64,000 nt of DNA from positions 124,001 through 188,000 of the forward strand of contig JAANDG010000146.1 in assembly GCA_036852015.1 (NCBI GenBank), read 5' to 3'. Below the pieces are notes generated by a model that worked only from the letters and a program-made list of their open reading frames with translations, did no database searches and was not told the origin of the DNA. The position numbers and the translations under genes were made by a program. Origin of the DNA: Pelodera strongyloides (Eukaryota > Nematoda > Chromadorea > Rhabditida > Rhabditidae). This document shows, piece by piece, positions 48,424 to 58,700 of the stretch (the stretch's first letter is position 1; every line of letters starts with the position of its first letter).

Positions 48424-50101
48424 GTTAGAGCTGCACTCTGTAAACATATTCGATTAGTTCGAGAGAGAGAGAGAGAGAGAGAGAGAGCGGGAGAGAGAGA
48501 GAGGGAGAAACAGAGTAAGTAGGAAAAGTTGTTAACTAACTCAAGGTTAAGGAAAAAATAACAATGATAATCACGGATGGGAAAAAAACATCGTATGTAA
48601 ATTTTCTTCGGAGGCTTTGGACGGCACCCAAAGCTTTGTATGGTACAATACTGCTTCAAAACCGTAGGGAAAACAGCTAAGTAGGGATTGTTGCTGTATT
48701 CGGCCTATTTATATGCCTTCGAACTTACATGTGATAAAACATATATGGTAGGTCATCTGCTGATTTGCGCGTCGACGATAACAGATGACCATGCTTTCTT
48801 ACAAGTTGCCGACTGCGCCTTCGCCAGATGTGCTTAAAGGATCGCAGTCACTACAAATTCGTATTTTTTATTCGCTTTTCATTAATTGTTCAAGTATGTG
48901 AAGAAAACGACGATTCCAGCGCCAAAGTACGGTAAAACGAACTCAGGGAGAGAAATCCCTGTTTATGACTTTTACTTATATACCGTAGTTTATAATTGCC
49001 CGTATAGAGTTTCACAATAAATACCTTGCAGTGATAAACCACGCGCCAGGTGTAACACTGCAGGCTGTTCACTCTCCAAGTACCCCTGGCAATTGCATAT
49101 ATGCACCGGCGTCGGTCATTTATCAAAACTCATTCTCATTGATTTCTCTCCCTGAGTTCCATTTTATGTGGATTTTTATGGGCTGCATATTGTTTTATAA
49201 ATCTGCTTGCATCTAATAAAAATCGAATAAAAAAGTTGATTTTGAAGTGATTCCGGACATTCTGTGCAAGTAAATTGAGGTAAACTTTTTCCTCATGGGC
49301 CTCTCCCTTTAAAGGGATAGGTTCATCTCGAATTGCACCCTTTTTTATAATTTCTATTGATAGTATGACGTATGACGGTCAAGATGCGAAAATTGCAGCA
49401 AATTTCCTTTGCTCCCCGAGGCAGGAGCACGCTCAAAGGCTAAACTACCTCGAATTAATAAAACAACTGGCCTACCGTAGGCTGTCTTTACCAGTCCCGC
49501 GCAGAACAATTGGTGCAATTAGCCAAACAGCTGGTATTTATGGCGAATACATGACACAAACATGAATCAAGACCAGCAACAAACTAGAATGATTGAATTA
49601 GAATTGTGAAAATATAAGTATTTTTATTATTATTATAAAGCTTAATGGCCTTATAATTAGTAGTACGCAAGCGGGCTAACAACTCAGCTAAATGAATGGG
49701 CGTGAGAATGACACTGCATAGTTTCGGGGAAGCAAAAAAACTCGAATCCTCCTCCAAAATCTCCTAACATTCCATGAGCATTTTAGTACCAGGGAATAAC
49801 CACTCCCACTCACAGAACAAGCGAAAAAATAACCACTACACCATTGAGAGAACTGCACACACACACGATAATCAATTCATAAAAAAATTTATTGGAATCA
49901 CACAAACAGGGCCAGTTATGAATGTGGAAACAAAGCAAAACAATCTAAGGAAAACATCATTCAAAATTTGGAAAACAGTGCTAGGTTGGACGCATAATAA
50001 ATTTGCAAGAGAAACATCATAACACTGGAAAGTGGCGGTGCTTAGCTTAGGACATAGTAGAAATTGTGATTTTTTAAGAAAGAGAGACGTGAGGTAATAG
50101 G

Positions 50102-51331
50102 CTAGTCAAACGCACGATTAACGGCTTGCAATCTGCAATTTAAACTAGACTTGCAAGCAACTATCCTTATATTGTGCTCTTCTCCAAGTCCTGTATCCCT
50201 GTGGCATACCTGGAAAAAAAGTTGTGTAATATAGCAAATACTGTATACGGAGAACTGTGCATCCCCAGTAAGCACCAAAGTGACCCAAGTATAGTCTATT
50301 TAATTAGTAAACACAAAACTGAGCGCTTTGGTTAATTAAAAGAGCGTTTCCACGCACTGCGCTCAGCTCAAATAGTGCTAGACCTGCGCGATGCTTCTTG
50401 CATCGAAAAGAAGAGCAATTAGTTAATTAGTAATAAGCACTCAGCAACCTCACAAGTTTATATGGCCTACAAAAAAAAAATTGGCTGCAAAGAAAACAAT
50501 AACGTGTTCTTATAATTTACCATGTTCCGCTGATCTTGATCCTCACATCGAACAGCGGGCTTTTCTTTTGGTTGGGCAGTGAGTCGCCGTGGAACCGATT
50601 CGGGTGAAGACGGAGGCACACTATATTTTTCCAGTCATCACATCACCTACAAACGCACAGTTTTTAGTTGCATTGTTGCATAGAGAATCGCTAAATCGCA
50701 CTCGCAACTGTCGTGCGCTGCGCATTCTATTACATCCATATTTACTACGTAAGCGCAGAATCTGGAAAATTTATAAAAACAACAGCGTTCGATTGTTCGA
50801 TATAATATGTTCGGCGCCGTGACAAAGCGACATTAAAAACAGTTTATGTTGCTTGAGAGAGCTAACAATTTACGGATTCAGTAAGTACGGCAAATAAACA
50901 TAAATTAACCTGAAATGCCTGTCGCCGAGCGTAACCAGAGAGTAGGAGATGCATCGAAATCGAAAGGCAATATCCTAAAATGAATACAATATACTCAGAA
51001 ACAAGCGAACACTCAGAAATAGGTTTAGAGTTCACGGGTTCACGCTCATTCGGAAGTGGTGATTAACACGCTATATGTTTACAAGTCCTTCGACAACACA
51101 TTTACGATAATCAACGGGTGAGAAAGAAATAGAGAGTGCTGTTCTCAGACTAGGCGGTGAAATTTACGTTCCTATTTGAACATTTTCTTAATGCAATTCT
51201 GCTTGATATACGCAGAGTAGATAAAGCCCGTAAATGTTATAATGCTCCTGTATTTTACAGATATAAATGTAATAAAAAATGTATATGTCTACTTACTCGT
51301 CTGCAAGTTGCTCCTCGATGCAGCAACTCAT
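50102..51331 (-). CDS. Possible five-exon gene in the nested TTAA element
   Basis: Minus-strand exons that agree in phase: 51331-51297 (ATG), 51149-51083, 50974-50910, 50620-50521 and 50209-50102 (TAG), 124 residues. Splice sites are GT-AG; the 51297 donor is GTAAGT and the last acceptor is preceded by a T run. The start reads MSCCIEEQLADD; the middle is hydrophobic-aromatic (FRFRCISYSLVTLGDRHF) and the second half basic and proline-rich. No known family is recognised. Caution: other frames through exons 3-5 are also open for most of their length, so the model is less secure than 47506-48423. It does not resemble a transposase. Confidence 0.35.
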
Positions 51332-51397
51332 GATGACTGCATCACTTGTCGAAATCTGTCTCTGTCTGCATTGATTGCATCCATGCATGCCGTTCAC

Positions 51398-51568
51398 TTA
51401 AAGCGAAATCACAGCTCCTTTGGAAAATTTGCATATGATAAGCAAATCCTATGTATCCTATGCTAATTTTGCGCGATCGTCCACGGCTATCGCGCAAAAT
51501 TAGCATAGGATACATAGGATTTGCTTATCATATGCAAATTTTCCAAAGGAGCTGGCATTTCGCTTTAA
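51398..51568. repeat. 171-bp foldback with TTAA ends, copy 2
   Basis: TTAAAGCGAAATCACAGCTC with the mirrored GAGCTGGCATTTCGCTTTAA. The arms are almost identical to copies 43775-43945 and 61081-61251; the loop is CGTCCACGGCTAT. It is inserted in the nested TTAA element, which is itself inside the Polinton-type element: three levels of nesting. Confidence 0.9.
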
Positions 51569-52705
51569 TAGAATATCACTTACAATAGGTACACGAGCAA
51601 ATATAAAATTAGATAAACAAAAACCCGCGTATACATTACAAGTATTCACCACAAACTACTATTTAAAAATACTACAACAAATAATTAAGCATATATTTAA
51701 AAACCTCAATATAATCTAAAATATTGGAAATACTCAATATAATATCAAATAAAGCAATACTCAATATAATATCAAATAAAGTAACTGCAGCGTGTGAAAT
51801 GGCAGGTAGACAGACATTGAAAAGTTGCAAGTTGCTACATACCAATATTAATCGCACAATATCGAAATAAACATAGAATAAAGGTATTCTTTACATCATA
51901 AGAAATACAAAATGAATGCAGCCGGCCCCCGCTCGCGGTGTCATGGTGTGGAAATTAAATGATACACCTTTAACTATTTTTAATCGATGCAGCCAGTGTA
52001 CGGTAGGCCAGTTGTTTTATTAATTCGAGGTAGTTTGGCTTTTGAGCGTGCTCCTGGCTCGAGGAGCAAAGGAAACTTGCTGCAATTTTCGCATCTTGAC
52101 CGTCATACGTCATACTATCAATAGAAATTATAAAAAAAGGTGCAATTCGAGATGAACCTATCCCTTTAAGTAACCTCAAGATTGCCAATGGATGTATGTG
52201 TAGGACGTAGTACTGTGTGCCAATGGCTGTACTTGTAATACAGTGTGATTATCACCACAGAAAGCTACATATTCAAAAAAAAAGTTTAGTAAAAAATTCA
52301 CTTGTTAATACACATTCTGTTCTACACAGGCACTTCGGAAAGCGTGCTTCCTTGCTTGAAAAAATACTGTAGAATTACGCTTATTAACGTTTGATCCCCG
52401 CGAGTGCGTATCCTTACGGCGCTCATTGTTTACATGTTCGTTTTGGTATAGCCGCATTTTTGGTTTTCCCCGCTAGATACAAAGGAATAATTAGAAAGCA
52501 AGGATGAAAAAGAAATACCGGGCGATTTTTGAAAAGCATTTTGGACAGCTGAATTCTTAGGTTTTTACACAAATTTGCCCGAAATTAGCTTGATTTTTTT
52601 CTAATACATGTTCATGAGCATAAGATGCATAAGAATGCTGTGTACTCGATATATTTCGATGTATAATACAAAGGCATTTTTGAGTTTTTAAATTTCTAAA
52701 GATTC

Positions 52706-53149
52706 TTAGTGAAAATAAAGAATAACATTACGGAAATATGAAGTTTCTAATAGTTTAAGAAATATTAAACAATAATAACCACAATGATTTGTTCCAAATT
52801 CTTGAATTTTCAATGTTGAAAGTTCTATTTTAACTTTCTGATTTTTATTTTTAGCGTCAGCAAGCTTCCTTGAAGTGCCTTTCAAATACTTTTGAAGTTC
52901 TAATGGAGGATCTAATCCAAAGGAATCGAAATAATGAATCTTATTTTTATTTTTAGAATAACAAATCCCAATGAGTCTCCTACCATCTGAAGAGTCCAAA
53001 TTTACAATACCTACTTCTCTTGGTTGTATCTTATCCGGTAAAGTGTCTCTCATAAATATACCCCGAAAATTCTTGATTCCAAGCTTTTCTACTAGATTCA
53101 GGAGGTCATGGTTTGTAAGTGGTTTTAGATGTTCATTGAATTTCACCAT
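52706..53149 (-). CDS. Adenain-like (peptidase C5 type) protease of Polinton origin
   Basis: An intronless frame of 147 residues starting inside the right TIR. LTNHDLLNLVEKLGIKNFRG and FMRDTLP at the N-terminus, HYFDSFGLDPPLELQKYL in the middle and FGTNHCGYYCLIFL near residue 120 form the motif series of Polinton, virophage and adenovirus-type maturation proteases. CGYYC carries the nucleophile Cys, and YFDSFG is the Asp/substrate-strand region. The catalytic His normally just before that strand (a THW-like motif) is not present: the site reads RRLIGICYS. The protein is also shorter than the usual roughly 200 residues. In intact elements it processes virion proteins; this copy is probably inactive. 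Confidence 0.75.
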   Translation of the reverse strand: MVKFNEHLKPLTNHDLLNLVEKLGIKNFRGIFMRDTLPDKIQPREVGIVNLDSSDGRRLIGICYSKNKNKIHYFDSFGLDPPLELQKYLKGTSRKLADAKNKNQKVKIELSTLKIQEFGTNHCGYYCLIFLKLLETSYFRNVILYFH

Positions 53150-53466
53150 TTATTATATTTTTTATTTTTATATTATTGTATTATCTAACACTGAAAAAGT
53201 GAAGCGCAAATTATGGCTTGTGTAAATAAAAAGGTCAATAATACATCAAAACATCGGAAAATGACAAAAAATGAAACGCACCCTCTTTTGGGTGAAAGGT
53301 GCGCTAGACTTCTGGTTCTCGAAGACACCCGAAAAAATTAAAAATCAGAAAATCATGCTTATATTGAAGAAAATATTCATTTTGAAATGAAAAAAATGCT
53401 TGAAATGCATGATTTTATGAAAATAGGGTGAAAGGGCGCGCTAGCGTGGACCGAAATAGTACTAGT
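53028..53466 (-). repeat. Right TIR of the Polinton-type element
   Basis: Inverted copy of 46817-47255, followed by the CTGGAT target duplication. Contains the first 41 or so codons of the protease gene with an intact ATG. Confidence 0.9.
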
Positions 53467-53472
53467 CTGGAT

Positions 53473-54329
53473 TTTGTACGGCTGCACTGGTGAATCCGCG
53501 CCATCCCCGCGCACAAAATAAGGGACCGCCGCTGGTGCGCGGCGCACCCCCACTAGTGTGCGCGGTAGGTGCGCCGCAGGTGCGCCAGTGGTGTTCTATC
53601 TCACTTGGCGCATCTGCGGCGCATCATTTAGGGTAGGCGCGGCAGGTGCGCCACAAGTGCACCAGTGGTGCGCCTCACTTGCGCCACGGGTGCGCCAGGT
53701 GGTGTTAGCGCACCCCTGGCGGTCCCGCGACGCACCCTAGAGGTGATGCGCCGCGCACCGCTGGCGCACCCTGTTTTTGAGCGCGGCGATGGCGCGGAGT
53801 TTCACGTTGTAGTCCAAGAAGGATTTTTAGTAGATTAAAATAATTAACTGTCGGTCTTTGAAATCTATTTAAATGTGAGCTCGAAGTGAGCCGATTTTCT
53901 ATTCTACTCACTCATCTGCATAGGATGCATTGGAATGCAGTTCAGAATCCGTTTCAACCGCCTGTTAGTACCGCTAGCAAAAAGTATACTGTGGGACTGG
54001 GCCGCGGCAGGGCCGGGCCTGATTTAGTACCCTTCCGCAGAAAGTACCGTAATGACACACATTTATGTGAATATTTTTCAGGGTTCGTGTTTAATTTTTT
54101 TTGCAAAGCGCGGCGCGGCGGTTGTATTTATTTGGATATTGCTTTGGTTTTCCGTGTTGCTATTCGTTTATTTGGTAATAATCTCTATGTTAATTTTTCC
54201 CTCATTTGCTGCCAGTTTATATTTTCACCCACTTTCAAACAACGCAGAGCACCAAACTTTTATTATTGATAAACTAAGTTCTTTCTGGTTTTTACGTTAT
54301 CAGACGTTTCCTTTTAAGTTTGGTCATCT
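53473..54329. other. GC-rich minisatellite and 5' region of the CCDC28-family gene
   Basis: 53480-53775 is a G+C-rich patch built of GGTGCGCC, GTGCGCGG and GCGCCACAAG-like words in both orientations, directly beside the Polinton-type element. It could be a minisatellite or a CpG-rich promoter zone. The rest, to the ATG at 54330, looks like leader or intergenic sequence. Confidence 0.45.
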
Positions 54330-55400
54330 ATGGAAGGGGATGACGTTAAATTCTCGCCAAATGTTCCCGAAACTTTAACGCCGATGACCTCTGAGTTACG
54401 CGTACGAATCGACGAAGAAGAAGACACTAAGGATAAGGAGCAACGGCTGAAATTCTCCAGTCCATTGGCGTCTTCTGTTTGTGAGATTGTAATTGACGAG
54501 TGTGAACCGAAAGAAGACGACAAAGAGAAGAAAAAGAGTAGGAAGTCTGTGGACGAGTCCGGGAGGAAGCGTAAGGATACGACAACTTCATCGTTCACCC
54601 ATTTTATCCACCGGATTGGTCTTGGAAAGCTCTGGTTCGACGATCACAAGAAGGACGAGAAACACAAGTCTGACACGGACACTGATCGACACGAATCTCC
54701 AACACGTGACACCGCGACCCCGTTTGACCGCCCTGATCAGCTAGACATTCCAGACAAGCCTGAACAATGGTTTGAGTCCCATATGACCGCTGACTTCCAG
54801 ACTGCCGTTGATCCGGGTAGTGGAAAGTTTTGGGAGGAAATCAACGAGATTGACGTGCCTCATCTGGAGCCCCCGAAGGCGATTATTCGCAGTGAACGAG
54901 ACAGTGAGCTCGATGAACAAGAGCGCTCTTTGGTTGGACTTCTAGAAGAATTCAGGTTCGTTTATTTTTGTTTACGTTATAAAGGCTGAAAGGGTTCTAA
55001 TGTACTATTTTTCGCTGTAAAAAGGTGGCTAATGCTAATGCACGATTTTTGCGTGTATTTTCAGTCAGTGTGAATTATGATTGTCATACGTTCTACATTA
55101 ATCAAAAGTTCAGTGTGGGTTTTATGAAGGATTAATCATGTGCACATATTCCCTTTAAACTTTCATACGTTCAGAAGCGGTCGGATGCGAGCCCTTGACG
55201 ACGACCAAGTTCATGCAATGCGTGAGATGAAGCAAGCTCACGAAGACATCACTCAATTACACCTCAGACTATACGGGGATGACTTCAAGGCCCTCGACAA
55301 CGAAGAGGGCGACAGCGATCAGTTCTATGAACAGATCAGCCAGAAATTATATAACATGCATTTTGTTGACTTTAATCCACCAACGACACCGACTTCCTAG
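54330..55400 (+). CDS. CCDC28: CCDC28-family coiled-coil protein with a long acidic N-terminus
   Basis: Two exons: 54330-54955 (donor TTCAG|GTTCG) and 55175-55400 (stop TAG), joined in phase 2, 283 residues. The join creates RSLVGLLEEF followed by RSGRMRAL, then DDQVHAMREMKQAHEDITQL and HLRLYGDD. This matches the conserved core of animal CCDC28A/B: a LLxLLxDFxSGxLxAF helix, then a VREMQExLARLHFxLY-type helix. CCDC28B modifies BBSome/ciliary and mTORC2 function in vertebrates; the role here is inferred only. Residues 1-200 are a charged, K/E/D/S-rich low-complexity extension that animal relatives do not share as far as I know. After the core there is an acidic segment and an SQKLYNMHFVDFNPPTTP tail. 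It lies 338 bp upstream of the CSN3 gene on the same strand. Confidence 0.7.
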
Positions 55401-55738
55401 AGCTCGGTGGTCTACTATTTTACTGATTATTATGTGATTGTTTGCTTAGTCTTTGTACATATTTCCCCGTGGCGGGTATGTGTCGTCAAAACTCCTTACC
55501 GTTTAGCCTGCTCTTGCTTTACTCATGCTCGTATATTCTGGTTTTATTCTAGTCTCATCGTTTTTTGTTTGAGTAGCTTATTTCGACTCTAGTCTGACTT
55601 CTGACTTTTCCCTTCCCATGTGTTCAATATTTATGCGTCACACATAATATTACCTGGGCTTTCGTGTACTGTACTATTGCTCGCGTTGACAATTTCTATT
55701 TTGCTTATTATTATGAAATAAAGAAAATATTTCCAGAT

Positions 55739-58700
55739 ATGTCAGATAGGGAGGCCGCAGCCGATCCAGCCCCAGAGGAGATGGATGTGCCCGTTCCAGA
55801 CGCACTAGCACAAGGGGTTGGTCGGATTTTTATTTTCCCTTCCTAGGGTTTTATCAGGCTATCTATTAACTCTTTAGCATGGCAGTTCAATAATTGGAAA
55901 TAAAATGTGTTACTGCGCAAAACCGCGGTGCTCTTATACAATAAAGATTATCTGATTACACATACGTGAAAAGTATAGTTCGACGCCTCCGCTGTACCTG
56001 TACCTAACATCTCTTCTTGTTCTTCTCGAAATAGAAGTCGTTAAAATGTATAACTTACTGTTCACATGACCAGTGATCTAATACCTAGTTGTAGGCACTT
56101 CCGTGTACTTTGGGAGTAGTGATATGATAGGCTTTAAAGGTTGAGTAGGGAGAAAAGGTCCCTTTGACTGTGATGTCTATCGATGACGGTTTATCATTTG
56201 CTTTGTTTAGGCTGCAAACGGACCTCCGACTGACGTTGAAGACCCTTCAGTTCCAGCGGAACCGTCACAAAATCCAGTTGTTCCCGGAGCAGGAGCAGGA
56301 GGAGCTTTTGGCCCGGTACCCGTTCAACCGTCCGATTCACACGCACAGCCTAATGCGCCACATATCCCGGATCCCGTTCCTAGCATTGCTGAGAACGCAG
56401 AGGTACCGTTTTTGACCAGGCCATTTGGTTTTTAGATGCTGTGAAGGTATAAACGTGCCAATTGTGATACGAGGCACTGTTTTTTTCGTCATCGTTTTCA
56501 GCTATTTGAACTTGAATGTGCTTGTCTAATAAGAGGCTAACAAATTGTCGTATGCTCGTTGTTTCATTTATTGTTACCCTGAATACAAAATTTGTTGTAA
56601 GACTTTCAAACTTCCATTTAGACTGAAAATGCAGTTCCTCCTGTGCCTGTACCGGATGCCGCACCCGCCCATCCACAAAATGCCGCGGCGCATATTGCGC
56701 CCGCTCTTCAACAGGTATTTTTCAGATATTTTTCACTGTCTTTGAATAGTGGTCGGGATGGGAATTGGGATATCATGTTTGTCATTGTGTTCTTCTATCC
56801 ATTCTATCGGTTTATTCTTTGTTTATAACTAATTATTACCGGTCTTAGGGATTACCTCTTTCTTTCGCCGTTCCTAGTAGGGTGAGGCAGCCCCCTTGAT
56901 AGATTGCAAATACTGTGATCGCGTACAACCGTAAGCTTGCCTCGTATGAATAAAGCATTTATTCAAAAATAGCACCAGCATGTGCCCACGTACCACTTCT
57001 TATGACTCGGTCGAATGGTCGAAGTAGAAAGCTTGAGATGTTTTATTTATTCTTTTGTTTTCCAGGCGCCTCAGCAACAGGCCTCTCCATCCACTAGAAA
57101 TAACCAGCGAATGCCGCCTTCTTTGGAAAAATTATTGACGAAGATGAACTCATTGGCAGCCGAGGGTAAGTTTTCATTATAGTTATCTATCCATCAGGTT
57201 TCGCACATATGATATGTGTGAATAGAATACCAATGGGCTTACCTTGTGTTCAGTTATATTGATACTAACACTTTTGCATTTGAAGTGTTTACTCAATCAT
57301 TCTTCATTTTATTTCTTGGCCAGTGTTGTGTTGGGTCACCTTGCATCCATATCTTACCGGCTGACAAAACCAAGGCAACTTTCTTTTCAGGCAATTGGAC
57401 CGAAATCGCGACGGCTGTTCGAAGTTCTGAAGATGTTTTGGTACGTCTTATTTTTGGAGTATAATCATTTTGAGTGTTGTTTATTTATAATTCGGATACC
57501 ATGCGGTGATAAGCAGAATAATATTTTTGTTGTATAAACAGCGTTAGTTTAGTTGAGAATGGAGAAAGTTTGAAACGTACTATGATGACTTGATTTGTTT
57601 AGGCAAAGAAGCTGTCTGAATTGGAGCAGTTTATGGTCGCCCTGGACCCTTCGAAGCATACCGCCGCGTTCATCATGTGCCTCTATGTGATGCTTGATGT
57701 AGCCGAGCGCGATAACGTCGTTGAGGTATGAGTTTTCAGAATTAGGGTTTCTTGTGAATTCTGGTATTAACATACTCGAAGGTAGGAGGGTGGATATCCC
57801 CAGTCCAAAATTAAACTATTAGGCGCAGGAAGGCTCAACTGCATTCTAGAGTGGTGGGCAATGAGGCGGAGCAGGCCACACTCGTAAGGCGTTTAATCGG
57901 AGATGATTTTCACTTATCCGCCACCGCCTGCTAAGGATAGTTAGTGTTTAGGCTTTAATATTAATTGATACTGGTTCAGTTTATTTACACACACGTATGT
58001 CATTGCGATTTGTTTAGTTGCAACAACGAGCCGTTGAAATCGCCAGATACATTATACCCACTCTTGAACGAGACCAGATCAACACCATACTGCCGTATTG
58101 TGGGTTTTTGTCGTACTTTTTAAAGAATATTTATGTTTGGATGTTTATTCTCATTAAAATTCTCCGTCTCATTATACTCATTAAAAGAAACGCAAACCCG
58201 TGAGAAGGCTGCCTCGCGAAACTGGAACTAGGCGCGCGGTAGAGTCCCTCTTTGCGTGCGCGAAATTTACTGTACGGCTGAAACGTTGAAGATATTTACC
58301 TAAAATTTCATGTTTTCACTTTTACATTTCCGAATATGTGCTGTGTTAATGTGCATAAAAAAAAATGTGAATACCACTTTATTCAGACATACAATCATCA
58401 CACATAGACATGTAGCATGTAGAAGCATGTAGAATCCATGTAGCATGTAGAATCATGAAGAATCATGTAGAATGTAGAAGCATGTAGAATCATTAAGCAT
58501 GTAGAATCCAGGGTCCCGTTTGCTCTCGAAGTCGGGGATTTTCATTTTTAGCTCCAATCCAAGGCGGTGTCTCTTAGCCGATGTGTCCCATAGAGTGAAG
58601 TAGACGGTAGAGGACGGCACAGAAGATAATACAGAGCGAAAGGTCCGTCCTAAGGCTAGGCAAGGGGAGCGCCTTAACTTTACTCCCGACGCCGTGGCAT

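Larger units (their letters stand above)
49309..52169. mobile_element. Nested 2.9-kb element with 171-bp TIRs and TTAA target
   Basis: TIRs 49309-49479 and 51999-52169 are inverted and nearly identical. They start TTAAAGGGATAGGTTCATCT and run to CTGGCCTACCGTA. TTAA at both ends is the likely target duplication. TTAA targeting is typical of piggyBac, but the terminal bases (AGGGATAGG) are not the usual piggyBac CCC, so I leave the superfamily open. Inside are a possible five-exon gene (50102-51331) and a foldback MITE (51398-51568). A lone related end is at 42668. Confidence 0.75.
46817..53466. mobile_element. Polinton/Maverick-type element, internally replaced, with cargo
   Basis: Terminal inverted repeats of 439 bp (46817-47255 and 53028-53466) start AGTAGTATTATTTTGGTCC on the left. 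The inverted right end reads ACTAGTACTATTTCGGTCC. CTGGAT lies immediately outside both ends (46811-46816 and 53467-53472), a 6-bp target duplication. Six-bp duplications, ends starting AG or AC, long TIRs and an adenovirus-type cysteine protease are hallmarks of Polintons. The DNA polymerase B, integrase, packaging ATPase and capsid genes expected in a 15-20 kb element are absent. Instead there is a six-exon gene of unknown family (47506-48423) and a nested 2.9-kb TIR element (49309-52169). It cannot move by itself. Confidence 0.8.

Noticed and set aside
48459..48508. GA tract as a promoter element (GAGA-type) of the gene at 47506-48423
   Set aside because: Many similar GA tracts occur at non-genic sites in the window, so position alone is not support.
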